Shown: in pieces, positions 11,100-24,210 of the stretch
How positions within the stretch are numbered: the stretch's first letter is position 1
Layout of the letters: each line of letters opens with the position of its first letter
Assembly (NCBI GenBank): GCA_903813345.2
Contig: CAIIXF020000457.1
Location: 264,513-328,512 of the forward strand
Length of the DNA stretch: 64,000 nt
Reading direction: 5' to 3'
Source of the DNA: Owenia fusiformis
Lineage: Eukaryota; Annelida; Polychaeta; Sabellida; Oweniidae
Made by a program: the position numbers and the translations under genes
The notes under the pieces: model-generated
Database searches by the model: none
What the model was told of the DNA's origin: nothing
Seen by the model: the letters and a program-made list of their open reading frames with translations, nothing else

Positions 11100-11875
11100 T
11101 TTAATGTCACTGCCAGTAATCTGACAAAATGAGTGAAGGGAGTCGATTTCTGCTAGAGAATTCAAGAAATAAGATTTCTTTCTTCAAAAAGCATATAGTA
11201 TGGTAAAATCAGTTAGGTTTTAGGTGTAAGAAGGGCGCAACGTCACCAGAATGCAATCCTCTTCAATGCAATAAATCAAAATTAATGTTCTTGCTGTTTT
11301 TTAAATGAGGCTTTAAAAATATATTATTTTGATACTTTTTATAACATTTTGTAAATAATTCAAATGACGCATAAACATGCAAAATGTCACAACCTGCCAT
11401 TTGTTACAGATGCCAAAGGCCAGACACCAGATGTCAAACGCCGTCTCAAAAATGGAGACAAATGGAGGACAATGTGTGGTGACATAAAAAACAGAAATGA
11501 CATACATTTTGTGATAACGTCATCAATTTGTATTAACAGGTCATGTAGATGATTACTGCTTGAATCGCAGCACAAATTTTAATGTTTGACCAGTCATGAA
11601 GTTTCTTCCTTTTAAATAGATTGATGCCTTTGATTGATGAAGCAAATCAGTTTAAAAATTCATGTTGATGTTCACTGCTTGAATTGCAGCACAAATATTG
11701 GTGTTTGACCAGTCACGATGTTTCGCAATTTTAAATAGATTGACGCCTATGAAACAAAACATTTCAAAGATTTATAGATTACATAACAGATTCCACCATA
11801 CCATTCACCCATTCACTAACTGATTAATCCTTTACTTTCTCACAAACAATAAATCATGTTACAAAATCAAAAAAA
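11100..11875. other. No gene; one weak short duplication
   Basis: GATTACTGCTTGAATCGCAGCACAAAT near 11549 recurs as TTCACTGCTTGAATTGCAGC near 11670, each followed by TGTTTGACCAGTCA, a ~120-bp tandem duplication. Nothing else was recognised. Confidence 0.5.
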
Positions 11876-12760
11876 CTGTTTTGACCCCTGTCAATGAGAG
11901 TCAAAAATATGAATACCCATATCATTTCTATACACCAACTAATTCAGTGACATGTAAAATATATATTTTTCACTCAATAAGCTTGAATCAGCTTTGCTTC
12001 ATTTTTGTTATGTTAGTGTTTTATTTATGATTGTCAAATAGTAACGTTCATAGCAGCTGCCTCAAAAGCTGAATTACTTTACTCACTTTACTTTATTACT
12101 CATCCAACTTTGAATATATTTTTATGTTGCTCATACCTCTTCCACTCATAGAATAAATTACAAATTAAACTATGCAGAAACTACACTAGTCTACACCATC
12201 CAAACTCGGATCTAATAAATGTGTTGTTATACTTGGAAGTTCTGAACCCAAAATAGATTGATGACATTACAATTTATGCAAATTAGCTAATTAGCATAAT
12301 TGAATATCGTTACCATACCGTTTTTTCAATTAAGATCAATTCGATACCAAGATCTCCTCTATAGACCAAATAATGACAAAGCTACCAAACATTTCAATTC
12401 TAAGGTAAGATGTTTAAAGTTAATAATGTTCATGGTAGCTGCCCAGAAAGCTTAATAACTTTGTTAGTTTTGATCCAATTTTGCATCTGTTTTCACTTTT
12501 ATGTTGCTTAAATCTTCTGCTCATAGAATAAAAGTCATAACATTGAAGAAATTCTACCGTATGGCTTCAGTTCTTAAAGATACATTGCTATACTTGAAAA
12601 TTCTGAACCAAAAATAGATTTATGATGAGCTAATTTGCATAATTGAATATTGTAATTATATGAGAAATTTATTTAGTTTTAATTTGATACCAATATCATA
12701 TCTATAGACAAAATAATGACAAAGCTACAAATGATTTAAAATTCCAAGGTAAGATTCTAT
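11876..12760. repeat. Dispersed repeat, copy 2 (two tandem ~380-bp halves)
   Basis: The reverse complement of 4290-4905. Two related halves are marked by GCAGCTGCCTCAAAAGCTGAAT (12052) and GTAGCTGCCCAGAAAGCTTAAT (12434), each followed about 200 bp later by AAAATAGAT(T)GATGA and GCAAATTAGCTAATT-like sequence. Confidence 0.7.
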
Positions 12761-15650
12761 AGATGCGTAACCATGGTAACGGAATGCTACAATACAGAGC
12801 AACCAATGAGAGTTTGCAAGGGCATCCGGCAGAAAATTGAACCTCAAAGTGTTACCTTTCAGAAAAGTATGGAAGCCATAAATTAACAGAGACCGACACG
12901 TTTGGTAAATCTTTTGAAGCGATAGAGAGGCATGGGTCTCTAACTAATAACAATATAATTGGAAAAATGGATTTATGCTTTCATCTATATTGTTTTAGAA
13001 AACACATCAAACACTTGTTTTGTCCTTGGTACCATGTTTCAAGAGTGAAACATCTTCTCTAGCCTCATTGGAACAAAACGACATAAACACAACATGTTTA
13101 GGTCTCTAAATATTGTAATTGTACAAAGGAAGAAAGGACATGTGGCGGTAAACCCCTCTTTTAGCCCCCCTACAAAACAAGTATATATTTACATGGAATT
13201 GAAGACGAAGTATGCCTTATTACTTAGAATGTGATTTCTGAGAATTTTGACATTTGCCCTTGACACTAGGGTGGTTTAAAGGTCAACTTTGAAAGATGTA
13301 TTTTTATCAAAATTTTGCTGTTTTCTAATACAAGAAATGAAGGCAATTGGCTTAATTTTGATTATGACTGATAATAAGACATGTGAATGGAAATAAAAAT
13401 AATTTTTAATAAATTCTCATGGGCAATTTCATGAAAATCTTGAGAACTTAATTTTCAAAAATGAATGTTCTTGTTGCCTTTTAAGACAGTATCCTAATAT
13501 AAGCATGTTTTAAGAATTGGGATGTGATTATTATTTTAAATGCCCATGGGCAATTCGGATAATATGGCTGCAATTAAATGCACACAAGGGCACTTCCATG
13601 ATAATGAATTTTCTTATTTCAATTGCTTCTCGCCAGTTTTCCAAACATGTTTGCCATATTCTAAATAGTTATAGGGTCACTTTTAATAAATGTCATTGGC
13701 ATCTACATTGGAATTTGAAATTAAATGTCTGTATGGAGACTTAGTTTTAAAGTTATTTGCCAATTTGCAGTTCCCACATTTGAATTTCAATATATATCAT
13801 AAAATATAAGACAGCATCATGTATAAATGGCATGACACTCAAAAATAAGAATAATATGTACCTATTCCCTATTTAGAAAAACACTTAGGCCATTCAACGA
13901 TTTTTTATAATTAATGTCACCTAATTCTGTGTTTACAGAAAAAACAAAATGTTCTCATCTACTCTGTACTTGAAATGCATATAAATGACAGAGGGAATTG
14001 TGATCTTGAATTATATTGTGTTGGAATGAGTTCAATATCTTTTTTGTGGGAGTGTGGGCTGATGGTTAAATTTTCAACGAAAGGAAATGAGCACCATGCT
14101 AAACTTGATAACATTGTATGCCATATGTTCCATATGATTAAGTCTATATGTAATGATAAGTTTTGATATTATTTTGATGGTAAACATAGTGGGTACCCAT
14201 ATTCCGACAGCCTTGTGATAGGGGGATTTACTGCCAATTTTTCAAAGAACCTGAAAACTAATGCCACTTTTTGAAATTGCACATCTCAAGAAAAAAGGTT
14301 TATATACAACTTGCAATCGGTTTTAAAAGTAAATGGAAGAATGAGTTTTTTGGAAAAGTCTAAGTTGACCAAAAGTCTGTTAAATGGACCTGTTCTTTTG
14401 GTCGATTTTAAAAAAGTATCTTGTTAATGAAATGAAATGTTTTTCTTTATTTTTTATCTATTTGGGGGGGGGGGGGACTTTGACTTCACTTTTTGAATAC
14501 TTTTTTTGTAAATCAACTAAAATCCTTTTGTATAACTATAATATTGAGAGGTGTAAAACATGTTGTCTATGATAGTTTTGTTCCAACAAGGTTCGGAAAG
14601 ACGTTTTATTTCATTCTCAAGAATTGATAGAAATGAGCAAAAACGATTGCACTTAGTCTAAAGAAAATCTTACCAAAAACAGTTATATCAACTATTTCTA
14701 TATAATTTTCGCATTAAATTGTTGTCAATCAGTCAACATTACATAAAATATCGTTTTTATTTGCAGAATGTTTTCAATGATTGGTTTAAGAGAAAAATAT
14801 TGTTGAATTAGGTTCTCCATATCGATACCACTCCTTTGTCCTATTCGTTTGGAGATTCAAAGAGCGCCACTCTCGGGAGATTTGAATGACCAAAAATATG
14901 GTACACTAGTTTTACTGTAGATGCACCTTGATCTTCAACTCTGAAGACGCCATGGGGCATATGTCATCCTATCCATTAGTGTCATAAAGATACGTTATCC
15001 ACATTAGGGTAAACCACAATAAACCAATCTATGAGGTCTAACATATATCTGGATTTTGCTCTTGAACCTCCTCTAATGACACACTGTGGCTATTCGATCT
15101 ATGTAGATGCAGTCATTTATATGTAATGTATCGTGGGTACTCGCGTACATTATAGGGAATTGGATCATTGCAAAAATATGACAGCAAATCGAGGTAAGTG
15201 ATCCCAGAGTTTCTACTTAACATTGTGACTTGAAATCTTGCTTACATATTCAATATACATAGTATGACAATATGTGAAAGTTTCAGCTACCATATTCCTG
15301 TTATAGAGAAGATATTTGAAAAACATTTCGTAAACGTCAACATATATGTATAAAATGGATGCACCTATGTATCATTTGGATTCAGAACGGTAACAAATGG
15401 ATGCTTTAATAAATTACACTTTTATCATGATGATTTATTTACTGATGGACAACTGGCCAGATTTTCTTTGTATACATTGTTCGGATAAACATTCCTTATT
15501 CATTAAAGTAATTAGCCACATCATTACAAGTAGTCTAAAGACACACTCATGAAAAATTGAAAATACTATATATAAATCCATCAACTGAAAATGCCATTAC
15601 AGATGAAATAAAGGACCCACGGTCCTGCTGACACAGTGTAGAACCTTCAG
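12761..15650. other. No gene recognised
   Basis: About 2.9 kb of AT-rich sequence with a 14-base G run at about 14464 and no exon-like frame, tRNA box or transposon terminus that I can support. Confidence 0.45.
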
Positions 15651-16049
15651 AGGAATAGTCTGGTTGCCAAATACCTCTGACAGGCTAAAGGTCGTTTTAA
15701 GGTATAAAGTTTTTTTTCTGTGCATTTTTCTATTGCTACACATGTATTCTTTAAAATGAAATAATCTGCAAAATCATATATGTTGAGCATTTTTTTTAAT
15801 CGCACCATATAATTATGTAATTAATTTCAAAGGGGGCGTGGCACTTTGAAAGTTATAACATGTTAACAGTCATTAAAAATTATTAGACCACTGAGAAATA
15901 TGTGTTTTGGAGAGAAAGAGAGAACAAAGGTTTAATTTAACATACATTGTGTGTTTTCAGCCTGACCCCCAGGGGCCATGGATGGGGGGAGGGGTCGGGA
16001 AAACAGGAATTTGGAGATCTTTCTGAAGTATAGCTTTATTATACTCAAA

Positions 16050-16310
16050 TGAAAGGTAATTAGAGTAGATTGCAAATATTGTATCATTTTTCTGATTCGG
16101 GCCTCCTGAAATTCAAAATGGCCGCCTAGTTTGGGATTTCGCAATAATTTTGTGATCTTCAAAGTATGCGTATTTTATATTCAATTTGAAGGAATGTGAG
16201 AGCAGGTCACTGTTATAGTATTGTTTTTCCTAATTCATGCCTTAAGATTCAAAATGGCTGCATAGAGCAGGAATTCTGTATTACTTAAAGATCTTTTCAA
16301 AGTAGTGTTA
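16050..16310. repeat. Tandem ~150-bp modules within the left arm
   Basis: GAAATTCAAAATGGCCGCC near 16108 and AAGATTCAAAATGGCTGCA near 16244 begin related modules, each followed by GATC(T)TT..CAAAGTA. The right arm at 19210-19240 has the inverted version. Confidence 0.5.
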
Positions 16311-18016
16311 CATGATACTATATTAGATTTCAAATAGTATTGTCTTGATGATTTATACCTTTGAAACCCCTTAATGGTCACTCATATGCTTAAATCTGTG
16401 AAACTTCTTATATATCTCTAATGTATGTATGTCTTAATATCTGTGCGAGTTGTTGATATCTAGTTTGAGATTGATTACATAGTATTACAATAAAAAAAAA
16501 ACTTTGTTAAAAGATAATACCTATAGTACATATTTTGATAGAAGCACATGCAATTATATTCAATGTACCTCAATTTATAAAGTCATCATGTGATACAAAA
16601 TATGATGCTTTTTAAACTAATTGGTCAAAAAATGTCATCCAAACGAAAATGTGACTATACTAACATTCCATTTTCATAGAGGTGTGAAAAATAACAATTG
16701 TGATCTTTCCCCTCTAAGAGATTACTGAATCACCAACTTAGTTATCAACAATTATTTACCTCTACAAATATCGCTTGGGACTATACTGCTGGAGTTCAAG
16801 GCTTCTGCTGTTGTATCTAGATTGATACAGATAATTTTAAACAATTTTGGAGCAAACATGACCTTTTGGAATGGATGGAAGTCAACCCATACATTGGTGA
16901 TATTGGCACTACAACTAAAAAGAATATTGAGCTATTAAATCCCCAAGTATGGAGGATACTTTACCAGATTGACCACAATGAAAGAGAAATCAGTTAAGCC
17001 TGCCACCTTAACAAAGTACTAGCCATTGGCTGACATGAAACCATCCGACCCTAGCACAATGATGACCATGATGATTAAAGCTAAACATCTTACAAATGAA
17101 TATGGCATGGAATATACAATTTTAACATAGATCAGCAACTCTATAAAATAGCAATAGCATTAGGTGTGACTAGAGCATATTCAACCAACTTGGTGGAATG
17201 AACCAAGTTATTATGATTGTCAGATTCCTCATCAGTCTGAGCTGACAACCTGTCCACCACGGAATGCGTCATGATAAACCATGACAACTTATTACTTCTC
17301 AGCCCTGTTCCAGGTGAAATAGAAATTATGAGTATCAGAATGCACAGAATGTAAGCATCCTCCAAGTGTTAAGTAAATACCAAGCTGGTGTGCAGAAATT
17401 GAGTGTGATATAATATCATAAATATGATCATATGATATATATAGCGTATTCTTCTTGTGCACCATGACCACAACCATCAGTTGCAGGATCAGTTCACCAT
17501 GCAGCGAAAATCACCTGGGAGGGCAGTGGTGGATATAAAGCGCTTAAAACAATCTACAACAGCACTGAAGTTCGAACCCTACCCCCAACAATTAAGGCAT
17601 TTGCAGATTGTAGAAATTTCAAGGGGGTTCATTGGAAAACTTGAAATATGCAGATTGTCCCAATCCATCCGCCCTTGAATCAACACAATTTAGTTGAGAA
17701 AAAGTTGAGAATTATTACTTAGGAGCTTTACCAGAAGACATACAGTGTGTCTCATCAGAAGTCTTGGAGCCCATAAATGTGGATGGCTGGATGGCGCGCT
17801 TCAGGAGAAAGACTGTATAGCAGTACAGCGACAGTGTTGATTATGTAATAGTTATCTAACTAGAAAACGATCCCGACAACTCCACGGAGTAGCAAATCCC
17901 AACGAACACTACAATATATTCATGAATCTGTATATGGCATGATGTGATTATATACCATCTACTCTACCCTTGATCAAATTGACAGATATTAAAAGGCATA
18001 CATTACAGATATATCA

Positions 18017-18972
18017 GAATTTCACCTGGGGTATATTCCTCAACACTACCCCTGGTAATACGAATAATGTGTAATATCGACAAATACACCCCTTAGATAT
18101 CTAAGCACGAGTGCCAAAGGGAAAGGACCAAAAGTTGTAATGGAACTTAGCAAGAAAAAGCAAACTCTAAGTGCATACCAGTCAAGAAAAACAAACCCCA
18201 TATATCCCAAAACAATGATCTAACATGAAAAGAAACAATGTCTTTCCCCCGCCATTCAAGAACCAATATCACAATCCAAGACTAGAACACCAAGGGACAT
18301 TTCATTCATACTGAAGTCATTACAATACATGTTGAAGAAAAAATTAGAAATTGATATCCAATACTCATAACATCAAAAATAGTTGTAGATACACAAGTAC
18401 TCATATAAGATAGAGCATTCAGTCTCAAATGATGTGGGATAGATAAAATCCAGTCTCCAAGTCCATAGGCGTTTCAAAGGGTCAACATCCATTTGCAAAA
18501 GCCATTACGCCATAATCCATAAAACACAATAATTCACAATGGTCATCAGGAGAGAACTATGGCTGGTTTCGATCCCTATTTCGATCCCGAGTTCAGCGCC
18601 AATTTCTTAAACAATTCCTACATCCTTCAGCATCTCAAGTGGTAAAACTTGAAACTTCGAAATTAATGACTTGTATTTTTCAGCAAAGACCAGAAAGTAT
18701 TTCTTAAACTTTTTACAAGTATAACCTTGACCTAACAGTTTGATCACTAAAGTATTGTGTCTTGACTTAAAATCTAAATATTTAGAGCATGCAATGCCAT
18801 ATCTAATAAGCTAGGATACGTACACCCCATATGATAGAGCTAGGCACAAAAGCTTTTGAACACTTCACTCCCTTCAGTCGTTCGGGGTACATAAAACATT
18901 TGAACCTAGCCCTGCATGGTGTAATCGTCGATATAACACCTGCTCTTCAGTCTATATTTCTTAAATATAGTA
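18017..18972. repeat. Split copy of the GGGCTAGGCACAAA foldback element
   Basis: 18017-18095 (TTCACCTGGGGTATATTCCTCAACA...ACCCCTTAG) and 18836-18972 (AGCTAGGCACAAAAGC...TATAACACCTGCTCTTC...TATATTTCTTAA) match the two halves of the contiguous 352-bp element at 47789-48140. About 740 bp of unrelated sequence lies between them here, and part of the middle is missing. This copy is therefore older and interrupted. Confidence 0.65.
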
Positions 18973-19086
18973 TAATATAGCCTTACTTTGAAGAAATCTC
19001 TGAGTAATAGCGAATTTCTACTCTAGAAACAATACAATGATTGTTATCTACTTCAATTTGAGTATAAATGAATAAACACAAGGAGC

Positions 19087-19165
19087 ACACACGTTTCAAA
19101 CTCGTGGTTACAGCACCTAATTGCCTAGTTTGAACGTGCTGGCGCTCAAGCCCTCTTGGCCATAT
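19087..19165 (-). repeat. tRNA-like (Leu/Ser-type) sequence, probable SINE head
   Basis: On the minus strand TGGCCAAGAGGGCTTGAGCG, followed by CCAG, resembles the A box and D arm of leucine-type tRNAs, and CGAGTTTGAAACGTG about 45 bases later resembles a decayed B box. The acceptor stem is not supported, so a functional tRNA is unlikely. Confidence 0.4.
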
Positions 19166-20000
19166 AGACATACTTTGAATGGATCAGGAAATTATTGTGT
19201 AATCCTGAATTAGGCAGCCATTTTGAATTTTTCGAGGCCTGAATCAGAAAAATGATACAATATTTGCAATCCACTCTAAATTGCCTTTCATTTGAGTATA
19301 ATAAAGCTACACTTCAGAAAGATCTCAAAATTAACGAAAATTTCTTTTTCCCCACCCCCTCCCTCCTATACTCAGTCGGGGAGGGGGGGGGGCAGGGTGA
19401 AAAACATAGAATATATGTGGAAAGATGGATGTTGTGAATATACTACCAAAATTAAAAAAAAAATATTCAGTACTTTGGTTTAAAAAGAAAGACTTAATAT
19501 TTTCGCGAAATAGTCCCGTCATTTTTAAAGTGGTGGCCATCTTGATAACAGACGAATGGGTGGAGGACTTCACTCTATGTCTGGGATAATAACGAATTAA
19601 AAACAATTTGCCTTTGCCTAGTGCATTAGTTTGAGAAATATTGATCTTAAAACTTGGATTTTCTAAGATTATCGATATAAATCTGCAAAAAAACAATTAT
19701 TAGAAAAAATGATGACTAAGCACTTTTTAAGACATTATAATTTTATGCATTTGTCGAGTTTTGAAGAGGTCTGTGTTAAATAAGTGCTTAATATAACCTC
19801 ACAATATATTTTTCAGTGAGATAAATTAGAATAATTGAAAAATAAAGTAAAAAAATTGCTGAGTCAGCAGAAAAAAATGCTCAACCTATAAAATTTTGCA
19901 GATTGTTTAATTTACTTAAGAATGTCAAGTACTATCAGAATATGCAAAGAAAAAAACTTTATACCCTAAAACGACCCCTTCCTTCTTGGCCACCGGACTA

Positions 20001-20560
20001 GAATGTATATCCTGATTTTCAAACAAAAGTATTGGTAAATATGAGATCAATGAAAGATGAGTCCTTTGTTGTTGGTTCAGATATGATGTGTTCTAGTCAA
20101 AGGAAAAACTATGAATTTGACCTAGATTTTGACCTAGGCCTTTTAGTGTCCAAATTTTGAAGAAAAGTAGTTTTTGAGGACGGCTTCTATTGTAGATTCT
20201 TATTAAGTTGGCTGCATCCAAGCTGTATCTAGTGTTGTGTTGTTACAATTGATAATTTTCTCAAGCCCCATTGACTTAACATGGGATACCAAAATAGCTA
20301 TTTTTGAGATTTCAACCGGAAGTCGGATCAAAATCTGGTTAGCAGATTCGGATTCTATGGACAATTCTATTTCATAACTCATACATTGAATTCCAAGAAG
20401 TTTTTATTGTGACCTACTTTTCGAATGCCATATCTCAAAAACGGTAAGAGTGATCAAAAACAACTTGCCTGTAGGGATTAGCTTTTTTCCAAGGAACATG
20501 ATTAAAAAAACGGAGCAAAAATATTGAAGGACGACTGAGAAAATTGAAAAAAATGACAAA
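20001..20560. other. No gene recognised
   Basis: Sequence with short TTTGACCTAG phrases like those in the following minisatellite. No other structure seen. Confidence 0.4.
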
Positions 20561-20569
20561 GTACTGGAT

Positions 20570-20698
20570 TTGACCTAGTTCTTGACCTTTGACCTAGATA
20601 AAACCTGATTAGACCTAGATCTGGACTTGGACCTGAACTGGACCTTGACTTGGACCTGGACCTGGACTTGGACCTGGAAATGGACTGGACTGGTATTT
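20570..20698. repeat. GACCTGGACTTG minisatellite
   Basis: A 6/12-bp degenerate repeat (GACCTAGATCTGGACTTGGACCTGAACTGG and so on), about 130 bp. In any frame it would encode a low-complexity repeat, and it is not embedded in an exon. Confidence 0.85.
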
Positions 20699-20911
20699 TT
20701 TCAATCTTTTCTTCACTTCTCTTGACTTTCTATAAGGCTATCATCAGATCGATTTTTCTCGAAATTTAAAAATCAGCAATTTTTCGGAAACCGGGCGAAC
20801 TTGGGAAATGGTGATGATAGGTCAAATAGACATTATGGATATGCATAAAATGAATGTGGAAATGACTCAATCCGAATAGCAGTTTTAATTTGTGCAGCAA
20901 ATGTTGACAGT

Positions 20912-20955
20912 TGGACGGACCAACGGACAAACGGACGGACCAATGGAAGGACGCC
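20912..20955. repeat. GGACGGACCAA(C/T) short tandem repeat
   Basis: GGACGGACCAACGGACAAACGGACGGACC is a short 4/8-bp repeat. Its complementary style (CCGTCCGTCTGTC) recurs at about 61314. Confidence 0.8.
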
Positions 20956-21221
20956 TGGTCGATCCCATAGGCTTACTGTGTGAGCCAAAAACTATGGTTT
21001 TATCGCTAATACTGTTAATTTGAAAAACGGGTCCATAACATGTAATGATGACAATAAAAATGTTGAAATTAGGTACGCCAATGAAGTGAATTCAGAGAAA
21101 AAGACACATCGACCCACTAGAATACCCACAAATCAAGTTTCATAGCCTTGCCCAAGTCGGTCTCTTTTACTTATCTTGATTTCTATTATGACCGCCTTGT
21201 ACCCAAGAGAAAGCCACGTGC

Positions 21222-21250
21222 TTTACCGACCCAATGTTTTTGTCGGTAAA
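21222..21250. repeat. Short hairpin TTTACCGAC / GTCGGTAAA
   Basis: Nine-bp perfect stem with an 11-base loop. No function can be assigned. Confidence 0.6.
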
Positions 21251-21388
21251 ATTTGAAAAATCAACGACGAGCCTACATTGCTGGACTAGGTCTTAGTGCA
21301 TTTCTTCGAGAATTCAGTTTTGATTTTGAATCAACATTGAATTGCATGATTTCATTAAGACGAGTATTAATGACTGCTTACATTCCAA

Positions 21389-21460
21389 TGTACACTCCCC
21401 TCCATAAGTTTGGCAACCTTTTTTCTCCATTGAACTACGTGTTAAAGCCTCCTTCACAAC
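21389..21460. mobile_element. Solitary transposon terminus (inverted to that ending at ~28612)
   Basis: TACACTCCCCTCCATAAGTT followed by TGGCAACC and ATTGAACTACGTGTTAAAGCCTC is the reverse complement of the terminus at about 28545-28612. The TA-plus-CACTCCC..AAGTTTGGCAACC start resembles Tc1/mariner TIRs. The two copies face each other 7.2 kb apart. I cannot tell whether they bound one interrupted element or two. Confidence 0.6.
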
Positions 21461-24140
21461 GAGAAACACTATATAATAAACATCAATACGACGAGATAAT
21501 AGATTAATTATCCAAATTGAATAATAACCAATAAGATCAGTTACTGTTGAATAACATTCTGCCCGGGATTTGTTATTAATCATATAGAAATGTCTTATCC
21601 GAACAGCTTACATGTACGTATTATCCGTTGCGGCCATTAACAATTTTACATATCTAATTAGCTAAGTAAATAAACATGCGTCGACACAGTCGCAGTTGAC
21701 TATGAAAAGCTCAATCATCAATCTTATTTTTATTTTCTTGATTTAAAGATTTATTATGTTTAAAAAAGAAAATGTTTGATTTTTAAGCTCAACCTTTAAT
21801 TCTTATTATCAAGAACGCGCATGCAAATTCGCCAACCATGTACATTGTTTGCAGTCTGAGCAATTTAATGTAAATCATTGTATATTTTTCGATATACTGT
21901 AATACTATTCATTATTTGTAAAATTGAACCGAATATAATCTAAAATTAATCAGCTTTAAATACATTATATTTCATAAAAGTTGCCTTAAAACAATACAAT
22001 TCGTGCGTTTGTAAATGCTCTAAAGCCCCGCTAGTATATGAACGAATCCTAAATAGAAATGAGTAAAATTCGTTCCCATTAGTGTGTACACGTTCTACAC
22101 CGAGACTTCTCCTTTAAATCAAATCAGTCCACTAGTATGAGTTAAGAATGGACAGAGGGACGGATGGCTTCATTCAATGGGATAATTAAGATATTTCAAA
22201 ACCAGTGTCATTCTTCTATGCATACATCACTCCAATCATTAAACAAGCTGTTTATTTTAAAACTATTCTTTACGAATCTATGATAAGTGTATAACGTTCA
22301 ATCATACAAATCGCAGTCAGTGATTGTTCTCCACACTCACCCCTCCCCCTTCCTGACATGAACTATTTTGTAAAACCATTGACAGTGTGGAAGGGATTTT
22401 TACACTCGAGTGTCAAGGGGGGGGGGGCAGTTACAGAAATATACAAGGCGATTGTTCAAATTGGACAATTTTCAAAACTGCTCAACATGGTGAAAACTTC
22501 ACGTTTTTAAAGAATGCTTGCCCGGCGAGTGGTTTGCTCTGGATTGCGAGAGAACAAAAACTTTGAGTTAGGATTTTTCCTAATACTATCTATACCACCC
22601 TTGGTATACGTAGCTAACGAAAATTGACCGGTACTGGTCAAAAGCTGGACCGGTACGGGTTAACGGTTTTATTTGAATTTAAAACAGCCATAACTTGCTC
22701 AATATTGACTTCCTCGTGTCTAATTTGAAATATATGATGCCTCCCGATGCTTTTAAGTACCCCAATTTTTTACAGATTTTTAAACGGACCAAAACTCTCT
22801 AAATGCGCATTTAGAATGTTCGTTTCTGTGCCCCCCCCCCTGTCCATGGCCAGTAAGTAAGCTATGTGTATATATCTGTATAAAACCAGATGCAGGCATA
22901 GACATTGACAAGGCGAGGGGATTTAAATATAAAAATAGTCTTGTTTTTGGCTCCGACTTATATATTTTGGCACTGTTTAACGAAGCCGGTTTAAGGAATG
23001 AGAGGCACTCAGAAATAATTCCTAGAAATAAGATGGCCTCATCGCGATAGCCGCGACCCCTTTGTCTTTATCCTTCCACAATCGGCAGATAAGAGTGGCT
23101 CTGGCATACCAGAATGAGATGGCCTGTCTTTACCGTAATCAAGATATGGTACCTAACCGCAGTTATTTTGGTTTTATAACGGGGATATTGCTCGAGCTTG
23201 AATAACAAATAAAAGGCATGTTCTTATTTCTGTATTCTGACCTTTGATTGTGTATTAAGTTGAGCTGCACGCCAAACGTTAAGATTGTTAAAATGCTGAA
23301 AATAAAACTTTATTCCTCTCAATTTACATAAAAATGAAACAAATTAGATTCGAATCTCAGTCACACCAGCACCACTGGTCAAAGGAAGTACAAATATCTA
23401 TATTAATTAAATGTCTGAGAATTTGATAACTGTCTGGGATCCAATGTTAATTTTATTGAAGCAAACTAAGAAAAGATGAATTTTAAACGTTTAGAGGGAA
23501 AAGTCAAATATGCATTGTAACCCTAAAAATAATTCATTAAAGTGTCGTACACATTTTATAACATTTCTATAAATAAAACAAATAAAGCACAACCCTAATG
23601 CCCTATAATGAATTCATATCGGCGCCAAATGGCCCTTGCAATAAAAACGCATCGAAGCAGGGAATGCTTGGAAAATTCTTCCGAGACTGACTTTTGTTAT
23701 TTTAAAATTGAAATATGCCTAATTCCTATGAACACGCGATCTTTTTCCCTGGGTTTTACTCTATTTTAGATTTACTAGAAAAATGTTTATATGATGATTG
23801 CGTTTGCTTCTCACGAGTTCATTGAAACGTTCAGTCGTAAAACTTTAGAGATCAAAAGACTAATTAGGCACCTGATTGCGAAAGTTTGATTGCATTTCGA
23901 TCGCCGGGATTTTACAAACGTATTGTTTAAGTAGCGATCGTGTTCTTGGGATCTTGATAACTTCCTATTTTAAGTTTTGGGTTGAAAGCAATGAGTATGT
24001 CGGACTTTCTCAAGTCCACATAATGAAACAATATCCCTTTATATTAGTCCAATCGGAATTTGCATAAACATACCAGTTTTATATTGCAAAAAGAACTGTA
24101 ATTAATAGCCTACATAAAAGCATCATGATAAATAAAACAT
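21461..24140. other. No gene recognised
   Basis: About 2.7 kb of AT-rich DNA with a G-run (about 22420) and a C-run (about 22827). A small palindrome GACCGGTACTGGTC lies near 22627. No exon passes my threshold. Confidence 0.4.
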
Positions 24141-24149
24141 TAAAGCATA

Positions 24150-24210
24150 TATAAAGCCTTTTGTTATCGCACCCATCGCACCCCCCCCCCCCCTCCTGGC
24201 TACGCCTATG
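24150..24210. mobile_element. Right end of the GGCGTAGCCAG element family
   Basis: A C-rich run followed by CTGGCTACGCCTATG at 24196-24210 matches the right terminus of the complete copy at 27273-27523. The left part is absent or unrecognisable. Confidence 0.6.

Larger units (their letters stand above)
15655..20000. mobile_element. 4.3-kb foldback element with long (0.6-0.9 kb) inverted termini
   Basis: The left end TAGTCTGGTTGCCAA is matched by the reversed right end TAGTCCGGTGGCCAA. Further inward the arms share GGTCGTTTTA(A/G)GGTATAAAG, AATCTGCAAAAT, GTTGAGCATTTTTTT, GATC(T)TTTCTGAAGT(A/G)TAGCTTTATTATACTCAAATGAAAGG and AAATATTGTATCATTTTTCTGATTC. The left arm runs to about 16310 and the right starts about 18985, with indels. 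No transposase was recognised in the 2.7-kb interior. The termini fit no superfamily I can name, and no clean target duplication was seen. Confidence 0.7.

Noticed and set aside
14464-14476. Long G run as a possible G-quadruplex or regulatory site
   Set aside because: A single homopolymer run, with others scattered at element ends; no context to support function.
17141-17678. Frames of 61-74 codons in the interior of the 4.3-kb foldback element
   Set aside because: I looked for transposase motifs and found none; composition and ends are not convincing.
19331-19696. 121-codon minus-strand frame
   Set aside because: Lies inside the right arm of the foldback element and ends in a proline/glycine low-complexity part produced by G/C runs.
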